The position numbers were made by a program, and so were the translations under genes. From Pseudomonas sp. B21-040 (GTDB lineage: Bacteria; Pseudomonadota; Gammaproteobacteria; Pseudomonadales; Pseudomonadaceae), in the NCBI RefSeq assembly GCF_024748695.1, contig NZ_CP087176.1, positions 3,527,501 through 3,591,500 of the forward strand: DNA of 64,000 bases. The letters run 5' to 3'. Positions 36,268 to 43,554 of the stretch are shown piece after piece; position 1 is the stretch's first letter; each line of letters begins with the position of its first letter. The notes beneath the pieces are model-generated. The model was not told where the DNA came from. It searched no databases and saw only the letters and a list, made by a program, of their open reading frames with translations.

Positions 36268-36923
36268 ATGATTAGTTATTTACGACCTACCTTCTGCGCG
36301 TTATTGCTCAGTGGCTGTACATTTGCTAACAGCCAGTCAATGCCTTACAAATCCTGGTACTTGGGATTCTCGGCTCCTGACTACATGGAGGTCTGGATCG
36401 AAACAGCCGATGTCGTCGACATTCAGGACCGTGTGTTTCAGCGTGCTGGGAGTGGCATCGCGTCAATGCAATCGCCTCCCAACACAATTCCGGCGATCCG
36501 CGAGGTTGGCCGAAAAGAGCTGCCCTTGGCAGCGGTAAGCATGTAACAGGGGCCGACTTGCCCAAACAGATTTATGTCCGCTGGCAGTCGCAGGTTGAAC
36601 CGCAAACCTACCTGATGGTGATTAAAATCCCTGAGGCTACTCGGGAGATCATGCTTAAGGGTGAAAAGGTTTTCTGCGCTGCCGATGGTAAATGGATCAC
36701 TGGTTATCGTGATTCAATCGGCATAAGACTAGTCCCCGGAGGTATCGCCAGAGTCTGGGTTGGCGGTCCGTGCGTGACACCGATCGAAGTGACTACGGTA
36801 AAAGCCGTAATTGATCCGCGTGGCCCATACGAAGGTAAGTCTGGAGGTCACTACCGCCCCCTTTCCGCCGTTTCCAACGCCTACGTCGAAAAGTTTGGTG
36901 TGCCCTATGACTCTTGGAAGTGA
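36268..36923 (+). pseudogene. Frameshifted lipoprotein gene, type B copy 2
   Basis: The first part (36268-36546) encodes LLLSGCTFANSQSMPYKSW and continues in register to about residue 73, then runs into a stop. The rest (through 36923) continues the family sequence in another frame (LPKQIYVRWQSQVEPQTYLM to GVPYDSWK). Against copy 2 there are two extra bases near 36481-36486 (AACACAATT against AACAATT). The total of 656 bp equals 654 + 2, so repair restores 217 codons. The mutation is recent, because the downstream half is still well conserved. A sequencing error cannot be excluded. Confidence 0.88.
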
Positions 36924-36941
36924 AAGAGCGACAACAGTTTA

Positions 36942-36977
36942 ATGAAGAGCTTTCACGAACCACCTTGCGAGTATTGA
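36942..36977 (+). pseudogene. Stub of a fifth array unit
   Basis: After the fourth unit and an 18-bp spacer (AAGAGC...) an ATG falls exactly where a fifth unit would start (36268 + 674, the extra 2 being the fourth-copy insertion). The next 35 bases resemble the 5' ends of the family with small indels (ATGAAGAGCTTTCACGAACC) and soon stop at TGA. Beyond that no family sequence is seen. Confidence 0.6.
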
Positions 36978-37029
36978 GGCTTGGCGCCAATGACGCTTAA
37001 GCGTGATCACTGAGTTCCCATCCAAAACG

Positions 37030-37065
37030 AAAAAATCCAGCGCCTAGAAACGCTGGATTTTTTTT
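37030..37065. terminator. Bidirectional rho-independent terminator
   Basis: AAAAAATCCAGCG and CGCTGGATTTTTT form a stem with an 8-nt loop (37030-37063), with A-run and T-run on opposite sides. It lies between the lipoprotein array (plus) and the DUF6124-like gene (minus) and can serve both. Confidence 0.9.
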
Positions 37066-37077
37066 ACAGATCAAGCG

Positions 37078-37374
37078 TCAGACCGGCGCTTTCCACCCCA
37101 TCATCCGCTGCTGCGCAACCGCTAACAGGTCAAACCCATCCTGCGTCAGCAGATAAAGCGCGTGAGTAATGTGCGGAATGTCTTGAACATCACCGTGCTT
37201 GAAGCATTGGCAATGCAGCGTTTCAAGTAGCTGGCTGGAGGCTCTTACTCGCTGTAGCGCGGCTTCGAGAATGTCTTGGGGGTTGGCTTCGGTGTCGATT
37301 ACCAAAGGACTTGAGTCGGTAACGTTGCTTTTGAGTGAACGATAACGATCTGGAAACGGTTTAAACGTTGGCAT
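37078..37374 (-). CDS. Small conserved protein, DUF6124-like
   Basis: 98 residues from the ATG at 37374 (MPTFKPFPDRYRSL). A polar N-terminus, a T/D-P segment and a helical C-terminal half with several hydrophobic positions (ILEAALQRVRASSQLLETL; ALYLLTQDGFDLLAVAQ) fit the small DUF6124 family common in Pseudomonas, by recollection. Function unknown. The frame is open upstream to 37515 but that part lies in a structured-looking leader; no Shine-Dalgarno sequence is seen at the ATG. Confidence 0.7.
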   Translation of the reverse strand: MPTFKPFPDRYRSLKSNVTDSSPLVIDTEANPQDILEAALQRVRASSQLLETLHCQCFKHGDVQDIPHITHALYLLTQDGFDLLAVAQQRMMGWKAPV

Positions 37375-37710
37375 TGAAATTACTCGATGATTAATAAGTA
37401 ATCGCCAGCACCGTGACCAAACGGTGGGTGGCGGCTGTGTACAGGCTTGGTCAACCGAAACCATCAAATCGGCTCGCCCGAAGGCGTCCAGCACACAGCC
37501 ACCATTGCAACGCACTTACAGGACATAGATGTCCGCAGAGCGAATGATGGCACACATATGTGAGATGGCATCAGGTGACCAAACCCGACCGCTGATTTTG
37601 CAGCGAGCCCAAACAGTAATCGCTCCCACCCGGCAGGCGAAAGTCGATAAGTCACCTACGCTTGTAGGACCCAGCCGAAGCTGCCGTCGCTTTATTACCC
37701 GGCGAAACAT
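37375..37710 (-). ncRNA. Candidate structured leader RNA upstream of the DUF6124-like gene
   Basis: Read on the minus strand, this region holds several hairpins: GGTGGCTGTGTGC (37503-37491) with GTACACAGCCGCCACC (37442-37427), imperfect; inside it CGCCTTCGGGCG (37486-37475), a UUCG tetraloop hairpin; and CACCG...CGGTG (37426-37409). ORFs here are open in more than one frame but look non-protein-like. The arrangement suggests an RNA element; the rest of the gap to 37882 shows nothing I can name. Confidence 0.4.
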
Positions 37711-37882
37711 CCGACAGAAACACCCCGCGCGACAGGCGGCGTTCAGGTGGGTTAACCATCGCTTAACGCCGTGGTTAAAAACTCAACACGACCGCACGCC
37801 CTCAGACGCTTCTGATGCCCAGTGCGGCAGGTTCGACGCCTTGATGTCGAGCTGATTTTCCGCCCGTTCTGGAGATCGCCTC

Positions 37883-38149
37883 ATGAACACCCGCACCCTG
37901 ATTTTTGCCACTGCCCTCACCTGCACTGCGTTTGCCGGGCTTGCCCAGGCCAACGACACACCCTCTTCCCAAGCCGTGCCCTATCACTACGGCATGCCGC
38001 TGAACGTTGGCAAAGTCGTGGCCCTGACAGAGCCGACGACCGACGAATGCAAAGTGATCACCGCCGATATGAAGTACATCGACACGTCCGGCAAGCCTGA
38101 AGAAATCACCTACAGGAAGCTTTCCGACGCGTGCAGTTATCAAAACTGA
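37883..38149 (+). CDS. Small secreted protein, DUF2790-like
   Basis: 88 residues with a Sec signal peptide (cleavage near AQA-N, residue 23). The mature part YHYGMPLNVGKVVALTEP followed by a Cys-containing segment and YRKLSDACSYQN matches the DUF2790 family seen widely in Pseudomonas. Two cysteines could form a periplasmic disulfide. GGAGA precedes the ATG. Function unknown; some members respond to metals or stress, which the sequence does not show here. Confidence 0.82.
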   Translation: MNTRTLIFATALTCTAFAGLAQANDTPSSQAVPYHYGMPLNVGKVVALTEPTTDECKVITADMKYIDTSGKPEEITYRKLSDACSYQN

Positions 38150-38239
38150 CGGAACAGTCTGATTCGAAACCTGGCGGTTTTACTGTGAGGGTTCTGGCGT
38201 TATGCTCTAGCGCCTCCCTCACTGCCGCAAGGATTCGCC

Positions 38240-38635
38240 ATGCAGTTGTCGTTTCGTACGTTGTCGATGTTCACCGCCGCTTTGTGTCTATTGCTAGCGT
38301 TGATCTGGGGCTTGATGCCGGACGAGTTGCTGGCGATCTGGGGAATTGAATATTCCACGGCGACAGGCCTTGTCGCCCGGCGCAGCGCGGTGGTGTTTGC
38401 GGCGCTGGGGTTGATTTTCTATTGGGTTCGAAACGAGGCGCCGTCGGTGACTCGCAGCGCGCTGTGCAGCGGTTTTATGGTGGGTTGTTTCGGTTTGGCC
38501 GCATTGGGTTTCGGTGAATGGCTCAATGGCCACGCCGGGCCGGGCATATTGCTGGCGGTCCTGGTTGAGCTGGCGCTGGGCCTGGGCTTTCTTCAGACCC
38601 GGCGCCTGTCGGTAGAACTCGAAACCGTGGGCTAA
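38240..38635 (+). CDS. Small integral membrane protein, unknown function
   Basis: 131 residues with four predicted membrane helices (about 8-26, 45-62, 73-94 and 98-117). AAGGA lies 6 nt before the ATG. I do not recognise a characterised family. The last four bases overlap the stop of the convergent DUF1652 gene. Confidence 0.8.
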   Translation: MQLSFRTLSMFTAALCLLLALIWGLMPDELLAIWGIEYSTATGLVARRSAVVFAALGLIFYWVRNEAPSVTRSALCSGFMVGCFGLAALGFGEWLNGHAGPGILLAVLVELALGLGFLQTRRLSVELETVG

Positions 38636-38892
38636 AGAGCGCTGCTTACTCTGTGCGGGATTTCCACGGACTGTTGTTTGGTGCGCAGTTCGGCGATCAG
38701 TTCGTTGATTTCCCGACAACCATTAAGTGCCGAAGCATCGATCCCGGTCACGTGCAGGTCAAGCGCGTCGGTTTGACCGTCCGCATACACCTTGACGGTC
38801 ATCAACAACTCTGGGGACAGCGTGCATTGGCAGCGTTTAGGTAAAAAACTGCTTTCGATGATGTTGCGAAGTTCCAAGGCAGAAAGAAACAT
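38632..38892 (-). CDS. DUF1652 family protein
   Basis: 86 residues from the ATG at 38892, chosen because AGGAGAGGG lies 7-15 nt upstream. The N-terminus MFLSALELRNIIESSFLP followed by a Cys-x-Cys (KRCQCT) matches the DUF1652 family of Pseudomonas. A short alpha/beta protein of unknown function. The longer frame to 38985 has no ribosome-binding support. Confidence 0.85.
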   Translation of the reverse strand: MFLSALELRNIIESSFLPKRCQCTLSPELLMTVKVYADGQTDALDLHVTGIDASALNGCREINELIAELRTKQQSVEIPHRVSSAL

Positions 38893-39177
38893 GGCGACCC
38901 TCTCCTTTGTGAGACTGCCAATAACGATCGACGCTGACTCATGTGTCATCCCGGCCAGCTTAAGAACAGCTGAAGCATAAAACATGCCTCGAATTTCGCC
39001 GTGCAGCTCATCGGTAAATCAATGATTTAGCGCCAGGGCTTATAAAAACTGCCGTGCAATTCGCAAGAAGCACCTTGAGCGCTCATGCAATCTGCACACA
39101 AGCCGCCACGGGTTTGCATTAACCCTTGCGCGCAGTAAGAATGCCGCCACGTACTTCATCACCAGCAAGGAGGCATC

Positions 39178-39660
39178 ATGGGTTCTTTGACGTTCACTTC
39201 GGCTGTCGGGCTAATCGTTGCCGGACTGTCAACCGTGGCACATGCCGCGAAGCTTGAAACCGTCGCTCCCTTTCCAAAACCCGAAAGCGGTTTTACCCGC
39301 CAGGTCATTCACCTCGCCCCGCAAGCCAAAGAGGACGACTTTCAGGTTGAAATCCTCGCCGGCAAAACCCTGACCGTGGACTGCAATCGCCAACGGCTGG
39401 GCGGGATGCTTGAGGAAAAAAACCTTGAAGGCTGGGGGTACCCGTTCTACCGACTGGAAAACGTCATCGGGCCGATGAGCACGTTGATGGCCTGCCCTGA
39501 CGGCAAGAGCAAAAAAGACTTCGTGCCGGTGGTCGGTGACGGCTTCATGTTGCGTTACAACAGCAAGCTGCCGATCGTGCTTTACGTGCCGAAAGACATC
39601 GAAGTCCGCTATCGGATCTGGTCGGCGTCGAGCAAGGTCGAGAACGCCGTTCAGGAGTAA
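39178..39660 (+). CDS. eco: Ecotin, periplasmic serine protease inhibitor
   Basis: 160 residues with a signal peptide (cleavage near AHA-A, residue 23). The conserved ecotin segments [24 protein letters not shown] and GWGYPFYRL are present. The 80s-loop reactive site reads [10 protein letters not shown]1 is Leu103 where E. coli ecotin has Met84, and the disulfide pair is Cys69-Cys106. Ecotin inhibits trypsin-fold proteases, including host neutrophil elastase and lectin-pathway proteases. A strong AAGGAGG precedes the ATG. Confidence 0.95.
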   Translation: MGSLTFTSAVGLIVAGLSTVAHAAKLETVAPFPKPESGFTRQVIHLAPQAKEDDFQVEILAGKTLTVDCNRQRLGGMLEEKNLEGWGYPFYRLENVIGPMSTLMACPDGKSKKDFVPVVGDGFMLRYNSKLPIVLYVPKDIEVRYRIWSASSKVENAVQE

Positions 39661-39672
39661 CCACGCCCTGCC

Positions 39673-40686
39673 TCACGCCGGTGTGGCACTCAATGCCGCA
39701 CGCTCGGCCACGTGGCGCAAACTGCCGAAGTTGATGTTGGCCCCCGAGTCGATCGCCACCAGCGTTTGACCCCGGGCACCGGTTTGCGCCACGTACTTCT
39801 TGATCCCGGCGACGGCCAGCGCGCCGGACGGTTCGGTGATCGAGCGGGTATCGTCGTAGATGTTCTTGATCGCGGCGCAAAGCTCATCATTGCTGACCGT
39901 CATCACCTCATCGACGCAAAATCGGCAGACTTCGAAGCCATAGGCGCCGATCTGTGCCACCGCCACGCCATCGGCGAAGGTGCCGACATTCGGCAGGACC
40001 ACTCGCTCATCTGCTTGCAGTGCAGCGGCCAGACACGCCGAATGTTCTGACTCGACGCCGATGATGCGCACTTCAGGGCGCAGGTATTTGACGTACGCGG
40101 CGATGCCGGCGATTAAACCTCCACCGCCCACCGGAACAAAGATCGCATCCAACGGGCCTTGATGCTGGCGCAGGATCTCCATCGCCACCGTGCCTTGCCC
40201 GGCAATGACATCCGGGTCGTCGAAGGGCGAAACAAAGGTGCGACCGGTTTGCTCGGCCAGGCCCAGCGCATGATCGAGGGCGAACGGAAAACTCTCACCG
40301 TGCAACACCGCCTCTGCCCCACGACTGCGAACCCCGAGCACTTTCAGTTCCGGCGTGGTGCACGGCATGACGATGGTCGCGGCAATCCCCAACTCCCGCG
40401 CTGCCAGCGCCACACCTTGCGCATGATTGCCTGCCGAGGCGGTGATCACGCCACGCGCTTTTTGCTCATCACTGAGCTGAACCAGTTTGTTGTAGGCGCC
40501 CCGGATCTTGAAGGAGAACGTCGGTTGCAAATCCTCGCGCTTGAGCAGGACCTGATTGCCCAAGGCTTCGGACAACCCCGGTGCCGCTTGCAACGGCGTG
40601 CGCACCGCCAGTTCGTACACCGGCGCGGCGAGGATCTTTTTTACATAGTGCTCAAGCAAGGTCTGTTGGGCGTGCGTGCTGGTCAT
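39673..40686 (-). CDS. ilvA: Threonine ammonia-lyase, catalytic domain only
   Basis: 337 residues. The PLP-binding Lys is K60 in PTFSFKIRGAYNK, and the phosphate-binding loop is PVGGGGLIAG. Its N-terminal similarity is to biosynthetic IlvA (LKREDLQPTFSFK), but the two ACT-like regulatory modules of the roughly 510-residue enzyme are absent. The stop lies 12 bp from ecotin, so there is no room for them. Isoleucine feedback control at protein level is therefore not expected. A leader peptide and terminator lie upstream (see 40729-40836). CAGGAGA precedes the ATG. A catabolic or deaminating role is also possible. Confidence 0.9.
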   Translation of the reverse strand: MTSTHAQQTLLEHYVKKILAAPVYELAVRTPLQAAPGLSEALGNQVLLKREDLQPTFSFKIRGAYNKLVQLSDEQKARGVITASAGNHAQGVALAARELGIAATIVMPCTTPELKVLGVRSRGAEAVLHGESFPFALDHALGLAEQTGRTFVSPFDDPDVIAGQGTVAMEILRQHQGPLDAIFVPVGGGGLIAGIAAYVKYLRPEVRIIGVESEHSACLAAALQADERVVLPNVGTFADGVAVAQIGAYGFEVCRFCVDEVMTVSNDELCAAIKNIYDDTRSITEPSGALAVAGIKKYVAQTGARGQTLVAIDSGANINFGSLRHVAERAALSATPA

Positions 40687-40728
40687 GGTCGTCTCCTGGC
40701 GTTGTTCGGGGCCCGAGAGACAGAAAGT

Positions 40729-40752
40729 AAAAACCCGCCTCTAGGGCGGGTT
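40729..40752 (-). terminator. Attenuator terminator upstream of ilvA
   Basis: On the minus strand AACCCGCC (40752-40745) pairs with GGCGGGTT (40739-40732) across a 5-nt loop and is followed by T residues (TTTTTAC). It sits between the leader peptide and ilvA, 43 bp before the ilvA ATG. Confidence 0.8.
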
Positions 40753-40770
40753 GGGTGCTGCAGTCGTGAG

Positions 40771-40836
40771 CTAGCCCGCCAGATAAGGAATGGCGGTAAT
40801 AATGCTTGGCTGGCAGCGCAATACGGTGGAAGTCAT
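40771..40836 (-). CDS. ilvA leader peptide (MTSTVLRCQPSIITAIPYLAG)
   Basis: A 21-residue ORF, ATG at 40836, TAG at 40773-40771. It contains two adjacent Ile codons followed by Thr, plus another Ile (SIITAI), near its end. This is the pattern of amino-acid-sensing leader peptides. The codons for Leu-Ala-Gly carry GGCGGG, complementary to CCCGCC in the first arm of the terminator, so it can form an antiterminator. A ribosome stalled at the Ile/Thr codons should change which structure forms. Its Shine-Dalgarno sequence (AAGG, 13 nt upstream) is weak. Confidence 0.75.
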   Translation of the reverse strand: MTSTVLRCQPSIITAIPYLAG

Positions 40837-40929
40837 GGCTGGAAATTAGCCTTGGGTTGATGGCAAGTCAATGGCCAATTTTCGTCTGGATGATTGTAGG
40901 ACTGCTGCGCCCGAGCACGGACCGGCCGG

Positions 40930-40953
40930 CGCAGGCTGCGCCAGCTGCTACAG
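40930..40953. repeat. Single REP-like element
   Basis: CGCAGGCTGCGCCAGCTGCT followed by ACAG belongs to the same family as one arm of the pairs at 21773 and 47953. Only a degraded partner (GTAGGACTGCTGCGC) is seen at 40896-40910. Confidence 0.6.
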
Positions 40954-40974
40954 GGGCCGGTGCGACCACCGGGG

Positions 40975-42126
40975 TTATTTCAGGCCCACCTTGTACAGCG
41001 CGCCATTGTCCTCATCGGTCAACACATACAAGTACCCATCCGGGCCTTGGCGCACATCGCGGATTCGCGCCTTGAGTTCACCGAGCAATCGCTCTTCGTG
41101 AACCACTTTGTCGCCATCGAACTGCAAGCGAATCAGTTCCTGGCTGACCAGCGCCCCGATGAACGCGTTGTGCTGCCAGGCCTTGAATCGATCACTGTCG
41201 TAGAACGCCAGTCCGCTCAACCCCGGGGACCTCTCCCAGACATGATGAGGCGCCACCGTGCCTTCGGCGGACTTGCCTTTGGCTTCGGGGATCGGCTGGC
41301 CCGAATAGTTGATGCCGTGGGTTGCCAGCGGCCAGCCGTAGTTTTTCCCGCGTTCGATGATGTTCAATTCATCACCGCCCTGAGGTCCGTGTTCGTTCTC
41401 CCAGAGAACGCCGGTCCATGGATTGAGCGCTGCGCCTTGCGGGTTACGCTGGCCATAGGACCAGATTTCCGGACGTACGCCTGCCTGACCGACAAAGGGA
41501 TTGTCGTCCGGCACTTTGCCGTCCGGGTAAATCCGTACGACTTTGCCTTGCAGCTTGTCGAGGTCCTGAGCCGTTGGCCGGTCATTGTTTTCACCGAGCG
41601 TGATGAACAGATAGCCATCACGGTCGAACACCAATCGTGAACCGAAGTGGTTGCCGACAGAAAGCTTCGGCTCCTGGCGGAAGATCACCTGGAAATTCCT
41701 CAGGGTTTTCAGGTCTTCGGACAATTGCCCCCGGCCTACCGCCGTGCCAGCGTTGTCCCCCGCCCCACCCCCTTCGGCATACGACAGGTAAACCGTGCGG
41801 TCTTGCTTGAAGTCGGGGGACAGCACCACATCCAGCAAGCCGCCCTGGCCTTTGGCCCAGACCTTCGGTACACCATCAATCGGGTCGGAGATTTTCCCGT
41901 CAACGCTGACGACGCGCAGATGACCGGGGCGCTCGGTCACCAGCATGCCCGTGCGATCCGGCAGGAATGCCAGTGACCATGGATGCTCCAGCCCCTTGGC
42001 GAGCGTGGTGACTTGCAGGGTGCCCTGCTCGCTTTGCAGATCCTGAGTCGTGGCCGCGAACACGGGGGCTGCAGCGGTGATGAGGGCGCTGACGCACAAG
42101 GTGGCCAGTAGGGTTTTACGCAACAT
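40975..42126 (-). CDS. PQQ-dependent soluble aldose sugar dehydrogenase (YliI/Asd-like)
   Basis: 383 residues with a Sec signal peptide (cleavage near VFA-A, residue 24). A six-bladed propeller of the GDH-B/aldose dehydrogenase family: GLEHPWSLAFLPD, VTERPGHLR, GNHFGSRLVF, NENGPQGGDE-like segment (WENEHGPQGGDELN) and WERSPGLSGLAFY. It oxidises aldose sugars in the periplasm using PQQ and calcium. AAGGAAG precedes the ATG. PQQ biosynthesis genes are not in the window. Confidence 0.9.
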   Translation of the reverse strand: MLRKTLLATLCVSALITAAAPVFAATTQDLQSEQGTLQVTTLAKGLEHPWSLAFLPDRTGMLVTERPGHLRVVSVDGKISDPIDGVPKVWAKGQGGLLDVVLSPDFKQDRTVYLSYAEGGGAGDNAGTAVGRGQLSEDLKTLRNFQVIFRQEPKLSVGNHFGSRLVFDRDGYLFITLGENNDRPTAQDLDKLQGKVVRIYPDGKVPDDNPFVGQAGVRPEIWSYGQRNPQGAALNPWTGVLWENEHGPQGGDELNIIERGKNYGWPLATHGINYSGQPIPEAKGKSAEGTVAPHHVWERSPGLSGLAFYDSDRFKAWQHNAFIGALVSQELIRLQFDGDKVVHEERLLGELKARIRDVRQGPDGYLYVLTDEDNGALYKVGLK

Positions 42127-42153
42127 GCACGCTTCCTTTTTTATCGTTCCGGT

Positions 42154-42507
42154 TCAACGGTTACTGGTGCCTGTATCGCGCGGAGGTGGATTGGGAATGA
42201 ATGTCGGCGGGCTGGAGGGCGTTGATGGGGTCGAAGGATAACGGTTGCCGATGCCGCCGTTATCCAGGGTCGGAGGCCGTGGCACCGGCATGGTGTTTGG
42301 CCCGCGAATGGCCGGGGCACTGGATTGCGAGCCTTGCATGCTGTTCGGGTTGGCTCGGCGAATCGGGCTGTTATAGGGATTGCTGGAAGCCCCCGTCGGG
42401 CTTTGCGCCAGGAGCAATGATGACGATTGCACTGGCGATGCGTTCGCCAGACTGCTCAGCAAACAACTCAGCGTCAGGGTGGTGCAGCCGAGCACATATC
42501 TGTTCAT
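42154..42507 (-). CDS. Secreted proline/serine-rich protein, unknown
   Basis: 117 residues with a signal peptide (cleavage near ANA-S, residue 23). The mature part is low complexity: rich in Pro, Ser and Asn, and probably disordered (PRPPTLDNGG; PSTPSTPSSPPTFIPNPPP). AGAGG lies 8 nt upstream of the ATG. It begins 28 bp downstream... of the sugar dehydrogenase's 5' side on the same strand, and may share its promoter. No known function. Confidence 0.7.
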   Translation of the reverse strand: MNRYVLGCTTLTLSCLLSSLANASPVQSSSLLLAQSPTGASSNPYNSPIRRANPNSMQGSQSSAPAIRGPNTMPVPRPPTLDNGGIGNRYPSTPSTPSSPPTFIPNPPPRDTGTSNR

Positions 42508-42697
42508 GGAGGGAGCCTCTCGACGTGGATAGTGTCTTCGATAGCACGCTACGCCCGAGGTTCGGATTTGTTAACTAAAACCTCCTTCACAAGGTGTAAC
42601 ACGAGTTGACTACGCCGCCAGGCCAGGGCCACACAACCGGCTGAAACTTTTGCGTGAGGCCGCCGGTCACCTGATTATCACTTTCGGGAAGACGACC

Positions 42698-43546
42698 ATG
42701 GCACGGGCAATCTGGAAAGGCGCAATCAGTTTCGGGCTGGTGCATATCCCTGTGGCGCTGGTCTCGGCGACATCCTCCCAAGGGGTGGATTTCGACTGGC
42801 TCGACAGCCGCAGCATGGAGCCGGTCGGGTACAAGCGGGTAAACAAGGTCACCGGCAAAGAAGTCACCAAGGAGCACATCGTCAAAGGTGTGCAATACGA
42901 AAAAGGTCGGTACGTGGTCCTCAGCGAAGAGGAAATCAAATCGGCGCACCCTTTATCCACCCAAACCATCGACATCTTTTCCTTTGTCGACCGTGAGCAG
43001 ATCCCCCTGCAAAACATCGATACGCCCTACTACCTCGCCCCTGATAAACGCGGTGGCAAGGTGTACGCGCTGTTGCGCGAAACGTTGAGCAAAACCAATA
43101 AAGTCGCCCTCGCCCATGTAGTGCTGCACACACGTCAGCACCTGGCGGCGTTGATGCCGCTGGAGTCTTCAATGGTATTGGTGATGTTGCGTTGGCCCGC
43201 CGAAGTGCGCAGCCTCGATACGCTCGAGCTGGGCAGCGAGGTGACCAAGCCCGAACTGGCCAAGGGTGAACTCGATATGGCCAAACGCCTGGTGCAAGAC
43301 ATGAGCGCCGACTGGAAACCTGAGGACTACCGCGACAGCTTCGAAGACAAGATCATGGCGCTGGTCGAGAAAAAGGCCAATGAAGGCAAGATCGAGGATG
43401 TCGAGACAGCGACCGGTGAAGAGGCGCGCAAAACAGCGGATGTGATTGATCTGACCGAATTGCTTAAACGTAGCCTGGGAAGCAAGGGCAGCGCCAAAGC
43501 CAAACCGACGGCACCGAAAAAAGCCACTAGGACTTCTCGTGGTTAG
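42698..43546 (+). CDS. ku: Ku protein for non-homologous end joining
   Basis: 282 residues from the ATG at 42698 (MARAIWKGAISFGLVHIPVA, the family's usual start). The Ku core beta-barrel and bridge region are present (YYLAPDKRGGKVYALLRETL; VVLHTRQHLAALMP), and a Lys/Ser/Thr-rich tail ends the protein (KAKPTAPKKATRTSRG). Ku dimers hold DNA ends and recruit ligase LigD. No ligD gene is adjacent, so the partner must be elsewhere. Longer N-terminal frame from 42650 is unlikely. Confidence 0.95.
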   Translation: MARAIWKGAISFGLVHIPVALVSATSSQGVDFDWLDSRSMEPVGYKRVNKVTGKEVTKEHIVKGVQYEKGRYVVLSEEEIKSAHPLSTQTIDIFSFVDREQIPLQNIDTPYYLAPDKRGGKVYALLRETLSKTNKVALAHVVLHTRQHLAALMPLESSMVLVMLRWPAEVRSLDTLELGSEVTKPELAKGELDMAKRLVQDMSADWKPEDYRDSFEDKIMALVEKKANEGKIEDVETATGEEARKTADVIDLTELLKRSLGSKGSAKAKPTAPKKATRTSRG

Positions 43547-43554
43547 CCAGGCCT

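Larger units (their letters stand above)
34252..36941 (+). repeat. Tandem array of four 672-bp lipoprotein-gene units in ABAB order
   Basis: Start codons lie at 34252, 34924, 35596 and 36268, exactly 672 bp apart; each unit is a 654-bp gene plus an 18-bp spacer beginning with NAGAGC. Units 1 and 3 share features (KGKNVTGADLPKKIYVRWQS, GKYDKLSDQSKAYVE) and units 2 and 4 share others (PKQIYVRWQSQVEPQTYLMV, GGHYRPLSAVS). This suggests duplication of a two-gene block. Confidence 0.92.

Noticed and set aside
37529..37855. 108-residue plus-strand ORF in the gene-free region
   Set aside because: No ribosome-binding site, odd composition, and overlaps the candidate structured leader on the other strand.
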